A stretch of 64,000 bases of DNA, from the NCBI RefSeq assembly GCF_014653155.1, contig NZ_BNAF01000004.1:1-64000 (forward strand), read 5' to 3'. Shown one piece after another: positions 1-7,696 of this stretch. The translations under genes were made by a program, and so were the position numbers. Source of the stretch: Sphingobacterium griseoflavum. Its GTDB lineage: Bacteria; Bacteroidota; Bacteroidia; Sphingobacteriales; Sphingobacteriaceae. The notes under the pieces are model-generated. The model searched no databases. It had not been told where the DNA came from and saw nothing but the letters and a program-made list of their open reading frames with translations. Numbering within the stretch: the first letter of the stretch is position 1; each line of letters starts with the position of its first letter.

Positions 1-1
1 C

Positions 2-268
2 CTGAGAGAAGCCATGGATAAAGGCCGGGCCGAAGGCTTGGAGAAGGGGTTGGAGCAAGGCTTAGAGCAAGGTATGGAAAAGGGTATGGAGAAAGGATTG
101 GAACAAGGCTTAGAGCAAGGATTGGAGCATGGCTTAGAGCAAGGTACACACAGAAAGGCGATTGCGATTGCAACCACCATGAAGAAAAGTGGCATTTCTG
201 CCGAAGATATTGCTATCTATACGGGTCTTTCCCTTGCTGATATCGAGGCACTGAGCAGTGGTAAGTAA
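2..268 (+). CDS. Rpn-family nuclease/putative transposase, 3' end only
   Basis: This is the C-terminal end of a gene that begins before the window; the frame is already open at base 2. The peptide is a run of four-residue G-[LM]-E-[KQH] repeats (about nine) followed by a conserved tail (HRKAIAIATTMKKSGISAED... ending SLADIEALSSGK). The tail is almost identical to the tail of the complete Rpn-family protein at 6093-7139, and the DNA similarity continues past the stop codon into the following repeat. In the complete copy this tail follows a PD-(D/E)XK nuclease domain; that domain is not visible here because of the window edge. The repeat run is three units longer than in the complete copy, consistent with slippage in 12-bp units. 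Whether the upstream part is intact cannot be judged. Confidence 0.8.
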   Translation: MREAMDKGRAEGLEKGLEQGLEQGMEKGMEKGLEQGLEQGLEHGLEQGTHRKAIAIATTMKKSGISAEDIAIYTGLSLADIEALSSGK

Positions 269-295
269 TATGTAGTGCGAGGCATCGCGCTATTT

Positions 296-600
296 GCTTC
301 CGCGGGGTTGCTGCTCGACTCTTCGGTAGCTTCCCCTCCCATAAACCCTTCCGCCGCTCGCCGCGGCAAGGCATCACTTTTGAAGGTCAAAAGTGATCAA
401 AAGCCTTTGTCTCCTTGAGGTGCTCTGTCGCACAGGTCCGCCCTGCGCAAAGCACCCTGTTTGGCCGAAGCCGGAATAACGCCGCCATCGCTTTGTATGC
501 GATGTCGACATGATTCCATGCTTGCCCTGCCCTCGAAAACCCCCAAACATGCTCTTTGCCAGCCAGCACTGTTAAGGAGACCTAAAAGTTCCGTCGCACG
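296..600 (+). repeat. Dispersed repeat A, copy 1
   Basis: First of five similar copies. The core from 351 to 600 is 250 bp. It contains a 10-bp hairpin ATCACTTTTG-N5-CAAAAGTGAT, a GGTGCT...AGCACC inverted repeat enclosing an imperfect GC-rich stem, and the palindrome ATGTCGACAT. It directly follows the Rpn fragment, as copy 5 follows the complete Rpn gene. Open frames on both strands (for example 387-569 and 461-688) recur in other copies but break at different points, so I treat the element as non-coding. Confidence 0.85.
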
Positions 601-605
601 GTATT

Positions 606-736
606 CTTTATATTTCAGTTATCGTTCGCTATCTTACAATAATGCGATAGTCAGCGATACGCTCACTATCGCTTCTGCCTTTTATTAACAGCAATGTCGC
701 ATCATTTTTGTTGCGTCTGTATAAACTTGCCTTTTC
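606..736 (+). repeat. Dispersed repeat B, copy 1 (short form)
   Basis: This follows A1. It has the recurring TATCGTTCGCTAT motif, then the CGCTCACTATCGCTTCTGCC segment, then GCATCATTTTTGTTGCGTCTGT. It lacks the internal TCACTTTATCAC-rich stretch found in longer B copies. No coding potential was recognised. Confidence 0.7.
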
Positions 737-793
737 GCTGACGTGCGCTTGCTGCCTGTGCTATTGGAACTATTCCCCTTCCCGCAAACCCTT

Positions 794-1043
794 CCGCCGC
801 TCGCCGCGGCAGGGCATCACTTTTGAATGCCAAAAGTGATCAAAAGCCTTTGTCTCCTTGAGGTGCTTCGTCGCACAGGTCCGCCCTGCGCAAAGCACCC
901 TGTTTGGCCGAAGCCGGAATAACACCGCCATCGCTTTGGATGCGATGCCGACATGATTCCATGCTTGCCCTGCCCTCGGGAACCCCCAAACATGCTCTTT
1001 GCCAGCCAGCACGGGCAAGGAGACCTAAAAGTTCCGTCGCACG
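794..1043 (+). repeat. Dispersed repeat A, copy 2
   Basis: A 250-bp core in the same orientation as copy 1. The ATCACTTTTG/CAAAAGTGAT stem is intact although its loop differs (AATGC instead of AAGGC or AAGGT). The ATGTCGACAT palindrome is mutated to ATGCCGACAT. Confidence 0.85.
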
Positions 1044-1308
1044 GCGTCTTTTATCAAACGGCTATCGTTCGCTATCTTACAGTATTGCGATCTTAAGAAG
1101 ATACCCCAGTCATTGCACGTCACTTTCTCACCCTCTCACTTTCTCACTTTATCACCTTTTCACTTCTTCACTCAAGGCACAATAGCTTTAGCATAACGCG
1201 AAAATCAGCAATACGCTCACTATCGCTTCTGCCCATCATTAACAGCAATGTCGCATCATTTTTGTTGCGTCTGTATAAACCTGCCTATGCACTGCCCCAT
1301 AAGGATGC
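1044..1308 (+). repeat. Dispersed repeat B, copy 2
   Basis: This begins with GGCTATCGTTCGCTATC, passes AAGAAGATACCCCAG, then a degenerate minisatellite of TCACTTTATCAC-like units (1125-1170), then the CGCTCACTATCGCTTCTGCC segment and GCCCCATAAGGATGCA. The same order of blocks occurs in copies 3 and 4. Confidence 0.8.
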
Positions 1309-1616
1309 ATGTCGCTTCCGCGGGGTTGCTGCTCGACCCTTCGGCAGCATCCCCCCCCCTCAATTCCTTCCGCCGCTCGCCGCGGCAGGGCATCACTTTT
1401 GAAGGCCAAAAGTGATCAAAAGCCTTTGTCTCCTTGAGGTGCTTCGTCGCACAGGTCCGCCCTGCGCAAAGCACCCTGTTTGGCCGAAGCCGGAATAACG
1501 CCGCCATCGCCTTGGATGCGATGTCGACATGATTCCATGCTTGCCCTGCCCGCGGACCCCAAACATGCTCTTTGCCAGCCAGCACTTGCAAGGAGACCTA
1601 AAAGTTCCGTTACACG
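1309..1616 (+). repeat. Dispersed repeat A, copy 3
   Basis: The 5' extension (CTTCCGCGGGGTTGCTGCTCG) is shared with copy 1; the core is 1370-1616. The ATCACTTTTG-AAGGC-CAAAAGTGAT hairpin and the ATGTCGACAT palindrome are intact. Same orientation as all other copies. Confidence 0.85.
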
Positions 1617-1880
1617 ATGTTCTTTATTTTTCAGTTATCGTTCGCTATTTAAACTAATGCGATCTTAAGAATATACCCCAGTTATTGCACGTCACTTTAT
1701 AACGGTGTCACTTCATCACTATATCACCCTTTCACGTCTTCACTCAAGGCACAATAGCCTTAGCATAACGCGATAATCAGCAGCACGCTCACTATCGCTT
1801 CTGCCTTTTATTAACAGCAATGTCGCATCATTTTTGTTGCGTCTGTAGAGACTTGCCTATGCACTACCCCACAAGGATGC
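1617..1880 (+). repeat. Dispersed repeat B, copy 3
   Basis: Full-length B element with an internal stretch of TCACTTTATAAC/TATCACC-like units. It leads directly into tandem array C1, as copy 4 leads into C2. Confidence 0.8.
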
Positions 1881-2214
1881 AACAAAAATAAGCGACGGGG
1901 TTTTGGTTACTTTTGCCCTACAAAAGTAACGCCCCCGTCCCGGGCTTAGGGACAAACCAGTCCCGGCGAGGGACAAAAGATATTAGGGTTAATGAGTATT
2001 GTGGTATTGCGATACGGCAGCCTATTATCTGCGGTGGCAGCAAAACCTTTCAAAAGTAACGCCCCCGTCCCGGGCTTAGGGACAAACCAGTCCCGGCGAG
2101 GGACAAAAGATATTAGGGTTAATGAGTATTGTGGTATTGCGATACGGCAGCCTATTATCTGCGGTGGCAGCAAAACCTTTCAAAAGTAACGCCCCTGTCC
2201 CGGGCTTAGGGACA
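1881..2214 (+). repeat. Tandem repeat array C1, 130-bp period
   Basis: After a leader (ACAAAAATAAGCGACGGGG) comes the hairpin GTTACTTTTG-CCCTA-CAAAAGTAAC (1906-1930). Units start at 1921, 2051 and 2181 (the last partial), a period of 130 bp; the first two units look identical. Each unit opens with CAAAAGTAACGCCCC and carries two adjacent small hairpins, GTCCC-GGGCTTA-GGGAC and GTCCC-GGCGA-GGGAC, then about 75 bp of unique sequence. The array ends about 75 bp before hchA. Confidence 0.9.
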
Positions 2215-2239
2215 ATCCGCTTCCGCTAAAGTTTGGCCA

Positions 2240-2247
2240 TATCTTTG
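2240..2247 (+). promoter_or_regulatory. Possible -7 element of hchA promoter
   Basis: TATCTTTG matches the Bacteroidota TAnnTTTG -7 box and lies 41 bp before the hchA start, just outside repeat array C1. No clear TTTG was found at the -33 position, so the call is weak. Confidence 0.35.
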
Positions 2248-2288
2248 CGTGATAATTAGCGAAATTACATACATTAAAACGAAATATT

Positions 2289-3137
2289 ATGGCACAAGCA
2301 TTAAGCAAAGAACCCGTTTTTGACGGAATAGGCTACGAGCCTTCTCCATTTTCGAGGTCGGAATTCGTTACGGCGAAAACCGATTATGACCACACCGTCT
2401 ATGAAGGGGCGAACACCGATAAGAACAAAAAGATATTGGTTGTATGTACCGAGCAACGCTACATGACCATGCAGAATGGGAAGAAATTCTCGACGGGCAA
2501 CCATCCAGTGGAAACGTTGGTTCCTATGCTGCACCTGCAGGCGGCGGGATTTGATTTTGACATCTACACCCCGACGGGCGCGGCGGTAGCGCTGGAAATG
2601 TGGGCGATGCCCGAAGAAGACGAAGCGGTGAAAAGCATATTGGAGCAGTATCGTTCGCAGTTCGAGCAACCCAAAAGTTTGCACCATTTTGTGGCGAATG
2701 GCTTGCAGTCTGCAGCAGAATATGTCGCCGTATTCCTGCCCGGTGGCCATGGAGCCATGTTGGGACTGCCGGAAAGCGAAGATTTGAACAAAGTAATCCA
2801 TTGGAGCGTGGAGCAGGATATTTACATGTTGGCCATCTGCCACGGTCCTGCCGCTTTGCTGGCTGCGGCGCAGGGGGATTCTGCCAGCTTCCCCTATGCG
2901 GGATATCAGATCACCTCGTTTCCTGATGCCCTCGATAGGCAAACGCCAGCAATCGGTTATGTTCCTGGAGAAATGCCTTGGTTTTATGGCGAAAAGCTGC
3001 AGAAATTAGGCGTCGAAATTTTAAACGAAGATATATCCGGCGCCTGCCACACCGACCGGAAGCTGGTGACCGGCGACAGCCCTTTGGCCGCCAATAATTT
3101 TGGGAAAATGAGCGCGCAGGTTTTGCTGGGCAGCTAA
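2289..3137 (+). CDS. hchA: DJ-1/PfpI superfamily protein Hsp31 (glyoxalase III / protein deglycase)
   Basis: The protein has 282 residues, almost the length of E. coli Hsp31 (283), and aligns with it throughout from memory: STGNHPVETL near residue 68, PGGHGAMLGLPES near 151, the nucleophile elbow AICHGPAA with Cys184-His185, FPDA.DRQTP near 211, and the C-terminal DRKLVTGDSPLAAN. Glu75, Cys184-His185 and Asp213 correspond to the family's catalytic set. Known members are cytosolic, convert methylglyoxal to D-lactate without glutathione and have holdase chaperone activity. The ATG at 2289 follows an A-rich leader. The gene stands alone between repeat array C1 and the convergent DUF4394 gene. 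Assignment to the Hsp31 branch is firm; the physiological role is by homology. Confidence 0.93.
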   Translation: MAQALSKEPVFDGIGYEPSPFSRSEFVTAKTDYDHTVYEGANTDKNKKILVVCTEQRYMTMQNGKKFSTGNHPVETLVPMLHLQAAGFDFDIYTPTGAAVALEMWAMPEEDEAVKSILEQYRSQFEQPKSLHHFVANGLQSAAEYVAVFLPGGHGAMLGLPESEDLNKVIHWSVEQDIYMLAICHGPAALLAAAQGDSASFPYAGYQITSFPDALDRQTPAIGYVPGEMPWFYGEKLQKLGVEILNEDISGACHTDRKLVTGDSPLAANNFGKMSAQVLLGS

Positions 3138-3150
3138 AAATATGCCGCGT

Positions 3151-3196
3151 TGCATAGCGATAAATGAGCGCCCGCGCGTTAACTAATCGCTATGCA
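3151..3196. repeat. Perfect inverted repeat downstream of hchA
   Basis: TGCATAGCGAT (3151-3161) is matched exactly by ATCGCTATGCA (3186-3196) across a 24-nt spacer. There is no T-run after it, so it is not a typical intrinsic terminator. The rest of 3138-3429 shows no convincing gene. Confidence 0.6.
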
Positions 3197-3363
3197 TCTT
3201 GATGTCTGGCAATCTTTTGTCGTGTCGGCGAAGCGGAACATTGCAGCTCGACCCATGCTGTTGGATGTTGACGATGTTTAGGCACCCCACCTAATTTTAA
3301 TAAATGGATATAATTGTCCGATAGTAAGCACAAAAATATCATCCAGGATCTATGTGGGTGGCT

Positions 3364-3400
3364 AGATAAAAAAGGGGACATCTTGACGACGTCCCCTTTT
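3364..3400 (-). terminator. Intrinsic terminator of the DUF4394 gene
   Basis: The stem AAAAGGGGAC/GTCCCCTTTT (3370-3379 with 3391-3400) has an 11-nt loop. On the minus strand it is followed by a T-rich tract, 30 bp after the DUF4394 stop. Confidence 0.85.
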
Positions 3401-3429
3401 GGGATGATTATTTATTAAGAACAAAGCTT

Positions 3430-4941
3430 TTAAAAACCTAAACCCACGCTGAATCCTGTAACGCCTACAGCAATATCACGCATGGCAGTGGCCGCACCGG
3501 TGGTGGTGTTCACTTGGTAAAGTTTAGTGCTAGAGCCCACGGTACCGATTAAATAGGCATGGCCGCTTTTGCTACCGATATCGAAGCCATTGGAAGCGGT
3601 TAGCGTGATGCCAAGCGCGCCAACTGGAGCCAGCGTACCATCATTAGGCGGTACTTGCGTGTAAAGCATACTGGTAGCATGGTCTAGTACAAGTAATGTT
3701 GTGCTGCTTGTGCCGGCCACATTATTGGTGTAGGCCGCTGCGCTTACGGATGGGCTACCTGGATTCAAGATGCCATCGATACCGACTACAAGACCAGTAG
3801 TGGGGTTCACGCGTAGGTTTTGGCCCGTGTTGCTAACCACACGGATAAGATCTACAGCAGGATTGAAGTCGAACCCGAAGCTCGTGCCCGCCAAGACGGG
3901 AAACATAGGAATCGTGCCGATACGCGTTGCGGCGCCCGAGCTTAGATTGATGGTGTACAGACGGCTGCTGCTGCCCAGTGCATATAGTTGTCCCGTTGCC
4001 GGGCGAAAATCGATACCCAACACAGTCTCGCCATCGGCCATGCCTGCAATAGCCTTACTGACCGATCCGTCTTTCATTGGATTCATGATGTGCAGGTTAT
4101 TGCTGGCATCAACTGCATAGGCAACAGGGTCTGTCGGAATAGCCAAATCGATCAAAGGTGCTGCGATCCGACCGATCTTGTCGGCATGGCCACTTTCTAG
4201 ATTAACCATATACAAAGCATGCTCATTTTGGCTATGCGCCGCAATAAGGGCCGCTTTGTTATCTGGGCTGATGTCGAACGCGACCTGTCCGCTAACCGAC
4301 ATGCCTAGGCTGCCCACTTCAACAAGTTTACCGTCATTCGGCGGATCCTGTTTGAAAAGTTTGCCCGAAGTAGCATCGATGTCATAAAGGGTTGTTGCAG
4401 AAGCGCCTGCCACACTATTGGTGTAGGCAACGCCACTGATGCTCACCGCACTGCTATGGTTGATGTCCATATCCTCGGCCGCCAAGGCGCCCGTTTCAGG
4501 ATGCAAGCGTAGGTTTTGCCCGGTGTTGCTGACCAAGCGAACGCGGTCTACCGTAGGATTGAAATCGATGGAGGCAAATGTACCCTCGATAGCAGGAGCG
4601 AAGCTCGCCGAGCCCACAACCTGTGCTTGGGCAGATGTCGTATGTATGCGGTATAGCTTGCTGGCATTGGATAGTGCGTACAGCTCTCCGGTGGCGGGAC
4701 GGAAATCGATGCTCATCAATTTCTCTCCAGAACCGAGTCCTTGGATCGCCGTGGTGCTTTCGAAGCTGCTTGGACGATTGGCGTTGAAGGCTACCAGCTC
4801 GTTGTTGGCTGTTAACCCATACACCATAAGGTCAGGTCCCTGCATGTCGCCGCCCATGTTGTCGTCGTCCGAGCACGAGGAGATGAGTGCCACGGCCGTG
4901 CATGCCAGCATAAATTTTGTTAGTGTTTGTTTTAAATTCAT
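3430..4941 (-). CDS. DUF4394 domain lipoprotein with two tandem DUF4394 halves
   Basis: 503 residues. The N-terminus is a lipoprotein signal with Cys23 (ALISSC) followed by SDDD, an acidic sequence resembling the Bacteroidota surface-export signal, so outer-surface display is likely. The rest is two homologous halves: residues about 40-265 and 275-503 both contain IDFRPATG.LYAL, FDFNP/IDFNP..D..R.VSNTGQNLR, AYTN.VAG.S.TTLY/L and PPNDG.L..VG.LG. This is the DUF4394 signature, thought to form a beta-propeller-like fold. The function is unknown; the repeated hits to "relation to default values" resemble proteins that bind sugars or act as structural surface proteins, but nothing here shows which. 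Single-gene unit with its own terminator at 3364-3400. Confidence 0.85.
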   Translation of the reverse strand: MNLKQTLTKFMLACTAVALISSCSDDDNMGGDMQGPDLMVYGLTANNELVAFNANRPSSFESTTAIQGLGSGEKLMSIDFRPATGELYALSNASKLYRIHTTSAQAQVVGSASFAPAIEGTFASIDFNPTVDRVRLVSNTGQNLRLHPETGALAAEDMDINHSSAVSISGVAYTNSVAGASATTLYDIDATSGKLFKQDPPNDGKLVEVGSLGMSVSGQVAFDISPDNKAALIAAHSQNEHALYMVNLESGHADKIGRIAAPLIDLAIPTDPVAYAVDASNNLHIMNPMKDGSVSKAIAGMADGETVLGIDFRPATGQLYALGSSSRLYTINLSSGAATRIGTIPMFPVLAGTSFGFDFNPAVDLIRVVSNTGQNLRVNPTTGLVVGIDGILNPGSPSVSAAAYTNNVAGTSSTTLLVLDHATSMLYTQVPPNDGTLAPVGALGITLTASNGFDIGSKSGHAYLIGTVGSSTKLYQVNTTTGAATAMRDIAVGVTGFSVGLGF

Positions 4942-5051
4942 AGTTTCAATTTGAAAAATTTATGATTATTAATTTTGTTTTCATTACTAATCGTCTATCT
5001 CACAGATTAGTTTTAAGAAAATGAAATTTAGGTGTTGTAACTTGATTAGTT

Positions 5052-5359
5052 GTGTCGCACTTCGCTGGCGCGAGCTTGCGGCTCGCACCTTCGGGAAGTG
5101 CCATCCCTTCCGCCGCTCGCCGCGGCAGGGCATCACTTTTGAAGGCCAAAAGTGATCAAAAGCCTTTGTCTCCTTGAGGTGCTCTGTCGCACGAGTCCGC
5201 CCTGCGCAAAGCACCCTGTTTGGCCGAAGCCGGAATAACGCCGCCATCGCTTTGGATGCGATGTCGACATGATTCCATGCTTGCCCTGCCCTCGGAAACC
5301 TCCAAACATGTTCTTTGCCAGCCAGCACTTGTAAGGAGACCTAAAAGTTCCGTCACACG
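5052..5359 (+). repeat. Dispersed repeat A, copy 4
   Basis: The 5' extension differs from copies 1 and 3 (GCGCGAGCTTGCGGCTCGCACC, itself a GC-rich inverted repeat); the core is 5110-5359. The ATCACTTTTG-AAGGC-CAAAAGTGAT hairpin and ATGTCGACAT palindrome are intact. It lies upstream of the DUF4394 start. Confidence 0.85.
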
Positions 5360-5610
5360 CTTTCCTTAATTAAAAGGCTATTGTTCGCTATCGTACAGTA
5401 TTGCGATCTTAAGAAGATACCCCAGTTATCGCACGTCACTTTATCACTTTATCACCTTTTCACTTCTTCACCCAACGTGCAATATCTTTAGCATAGTGCG
5501 AAAACCAGCAGCACGCTCACTATCGCTTCTGCCCATCATTAACGGTAATGTCGCATCATTTTTGTTGCGTCTGTAGAGACTTGCCCATGCACTGCCCCAT
5601 AAGGATGCAA
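5360..5610 (+). repeat. Dispersed repeat B, copy 4
   Basis: Same block order as copies 2 and 3: GGCTATTGTTCGCTATC, AAGAAGATACCCCAG, a short TCACTTTATCAC tract, CGCTCACTATCGCTTCTGCC, and GCCCCATAAGGATGCA leading into array C2. Confidence 0.8.
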
Positions 5611-5975
5611 CAAAAATCAGCGACGGGGTTTTGGTTACTTTTGCCCTACAAAAGTAACGCCCCTGTCCCGGGCTTAGGGACGCCCAGTCCCGGCGAGGGA
5701 CATAAGCGTGTTGGTCATGCATATTGGTTATGGCGATATGGCTACCGATTATTTGCGGCGGCAGCTCAACTTTTGCCCCACAAAAGTAACGCCCCTGTCC
5801 CGGGCTTAGGGACGCCCAGTCCCGGCGAGGGACATAAGCGTGTTGGTCATGCATATTGGTTATGGCGATATGGCTACCGATTATTTGCGGCGGCAGCTCA
5901 ACTTTTGCCCCACAAAAGTAACGCCCCTGTCCCGGGCTTAGAGACAAACCAGTCCGGCGAGGGACATAAACGTAT
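5611..5975 (+). repeat. Tandem repeat array C2, 132-bp period
   Basis: Leader ACAAAAATCAGCGACGGGG, then the hairpin GTTACTTTTG-CCCTA-CAAAAGTAAC (5634-5658). Units start at 5649, 5781 and 5913, a period of 132 bp; the first two look identical and the third is partial and diverged. The paired GTCCC/GGGAC hairpins are conserved relative to C1, while the middle of the unit is different sequence. Because 132 is a multiple of three, an artefactual repeated reading frame appears on the minus strand (5468-5947). The array is about 115 bp upstream of the complete Rpn gene. Confidence 0.9.
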
Positions 5976-6092
5976 GGGTCATGGCAACATAACTACCGAT
6001 GATAAACATTTATAATCGTATATAAACATTTAACAACCGACTATTACCGAGCAACCTCTTTAACTTAGCCCCTGAAACCAATTTACACATAC

Positions 6093-7139
6093 ATGGATGC
6101 GCACAGGTACATCGATTTGACGACGGATTTCGGCTTCAAGCGGATCTTCGGGTCGGAGGCCAACAAACCTTTTTTAAAGGCCTTCTTGAACGAGCTGTTC
6201 CAGGGCCGCCTGCAGATCGCGGACCTGCAGTACGGCAGGAACGAGCACGTGGGCGATACGGTGGAGATGGGTACGGTGATCTTCGACCTGCTGTGCAGCA
6301 CGGAGGCGGGCGAGCATTTCCTGATCGAGGTGCAGCGCAGCACGCACCTGAACCTGAAGCGGCGGATGCTGTACTACGGCAGCAAGCTGATCGCCGATTC
6401 GGCACCCCGCGGCCAGCGCCGGAGCTGGGACTACGCGATCAGCGCGGTATACGTGGTCGTGCTGCTGGACGGCTTCCCGATCCCCGGCGGAGGGAGCGGC
6501 GCGGATTACCTGCAGGAGATCTGCCTGTGCAACCGTCGCACGGGCGAAGTTTTTTACGAGGAGATGGCGTACCTGTACGTGGAATTGGTTAAATTTGTGA
6601 AGCAAGGGGCTGATCTGCAGAGCGATCTGGACCGTTGGCTGTACGTGCTGAAGAACATGTCCAAGCTGGACGGTCTTCCGGTGCACCTGCGGCAGCCCAT
6701 CTTTGAGCAGCTGTTCGAGATAGCTGCCTACACGCAACTGAACAAGGAGGAACGCCATATGTATGATGTAAGTTTGAAACGCAAGTGGGATGCCGCAGTC
6801 GTGCGGAAATACCAGGAACAGGAGCAGGCAAAAACCAGGGAGGCCCTGAAAGCTGCGGAAGCCGCCCTAAAAGCTGCCGAGGCTGCCGAAGAAGCCCTCG
6901 TAACAGGCCTGAAAGAAGCCATGGATAAAGGCTTGATCGAAGGATTGGAAAAGGGTTTAGAAAAGGGTTTAGAACAGGGTTTGGAGCAAGGATTGGAGCA
7001 TGGCTTAGAGCAAGGTGCACACAGAAAGGCGATTGCTATTGCCACCACCATGAAGAAAAGTGGCATTTCTGCCGAAGATATTGCTATCTATACGGGTCTA
7101 TCCCTTGCTGATATCGAGGCGCTGAGCACTAGCAAGTAA
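6093..7139 (+). CDS. Rpn-family recombination-promoting nuclease / putative transposase
   Basis: 348 residues. Residues 1-230 match the Rpn/PDDEXK_2 family, starting with the typical TDFGFKRIFG; candidate catalytic residues are Asp65 (VIFDLL) and Glu79/Gln81 (LIEVQ). A heptad-like Ala/Glu coiled segment follows (about 240-275), then six G-L-E-[KQH] tetrapeptides and a conserved tail. Known Rpn proteins are cytoplasmic DNA endonucleases that stimulate recA-independent recombination; their C-terminal low-complexity and tail regions vary rapidly and have been linked to phage defence. The first 500 bp use mostly G/C-ending codons, then composition drops to the local level near 6580, suggesting a mosaic or transferred N-terminal half. 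Flanked by array C2 and repeat A5. Confidence 0.9.
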   Translation: MDAHRYIDLTTDFGFKRIFGSEANKPFLKAFLNELFQGRLQIADLQYGRNEHVGDTVEMGTVIFDLLCSTEAGEHFLIEVQRSTHLNLKRRMLYYGSKLIADSAPRGQRRSWDYAISAVYVVVLLDGFPIPGGGSGADYLQEICLCNRRTGEVFYEEMAYLYVELVKFVKQGADLQSDLDRWLYVLKNMSKLDGLPVHLRQPIFEQLFEIAAYTQLNKEERHMYDVSLKRKWDAAVVRKYQEQEQAKTREALKAAEAALKAAEAAEEALVTGLKEAMDKGLIEGLEKGLEKGLEQGLEQGLEHGLEQGAHRKAIAIATTMKKSGISAEDIAIYTGLSLADIEALSTSK

Positions 7140-7149
7140 TATGTAGTGC

Positions 7150-7467
7150 GAGGCATCGCGCTACTCGCTTCCGCGGGGATGCGGCTCGCACCTTCGGGGG
7201 CTTCCTTCCCCAATCCCTTTCGCCGCTCGCCGCGGCAGGGCACCACTTTTGAAGGCCAAAAGTGATCAAAAGCCTTTGTCTCCTTGAGGTGCTCTGTCGC
7301 ACAGGTCGCCCTGCGCAAAGCACCCTGTTTGGCCGAAGCCGGAATAACGCCGCCATCGCTTTGGATGCGATGTCGACATGATTCCATGCTTGCCCTGCCC
7401 TCGAGACCCCCAAACATGCTCTTTGCCAGCCAGCACTTGCAAGGAGACCTAAGAGTTCCGTCACACG
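7150..7467 (+). repeat. Dispersed repeat A, copy 5
   Basis: This follows the complete Rpn gene exactly as copy 1 follows the Rpn fragment at the window start; similarity between the two loci runs from the Rpn tail through this core (7220-7467). The hairpin and ATGTCGACAT palindrome are intact. Confidence 0.85.
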
Positions 7468-7690
7468 CTATCCCTTATCTAAAAGGTTATACGTTCGCTA
7501 TCGTACAGTATTGCGATCTCAAGAAGATACCCCAGTTATTAGTCACTTTATAACGTTGTCACTTTATGACCTTATCACTTTATAACGGTGTCACTTTATA
7601 ACGGTGTCACTTTATCACGGTGTCACTTTATCACCATATCACCATATCACCTTATCACTTTATAACGGTGTCCCTTTATCACTTAACCTT
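7468..7690 (+). repeat. Repeat B, copy 5, expanded into a degenerate minisatellite
   Basis: It begins like the other B copies (GTTCGCTATCGTACAGTATTGCGATC, AAGAAGATACCCC), but from about 7544 it becomes a run of 10-14 bp units of the form GGTGTCACTTTAT[AC]AC and CATATCACC. The other end of a B element is missing. The run stops a few bases before the stop codon of the DUF3857 gene. Confidence 0.8.
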
Positions 7691-7696
7691 TAATGG

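Noticed and set aside
387-1668. Recurring short ORFs on both strands of repeat A (for example KVMPCRGERRKG-type peptides)
   Set aside because: The frames differ in start, stop and indels between copies and have no ribosome-binding site; similarity is explained by the DNA repeat itself.
5468-5947. 159-codon minus-strand frame with a 44-residue repeat
   Set aside because: It arises because the 132-bp repeat period is a multiple of three; the equivalent C1 array (130 bp) breaks the frame, so it is not a gene.
1881-5975. CRISPR array
   Set aside because: Only two or three units of 130-132 bp with identical spacers, and no cas genes.
6136-7066. Long antisense frames across the Rpn gene
   Set aside because: High GC content of the sense gene removes stops from the other frames; no start signals or homology.
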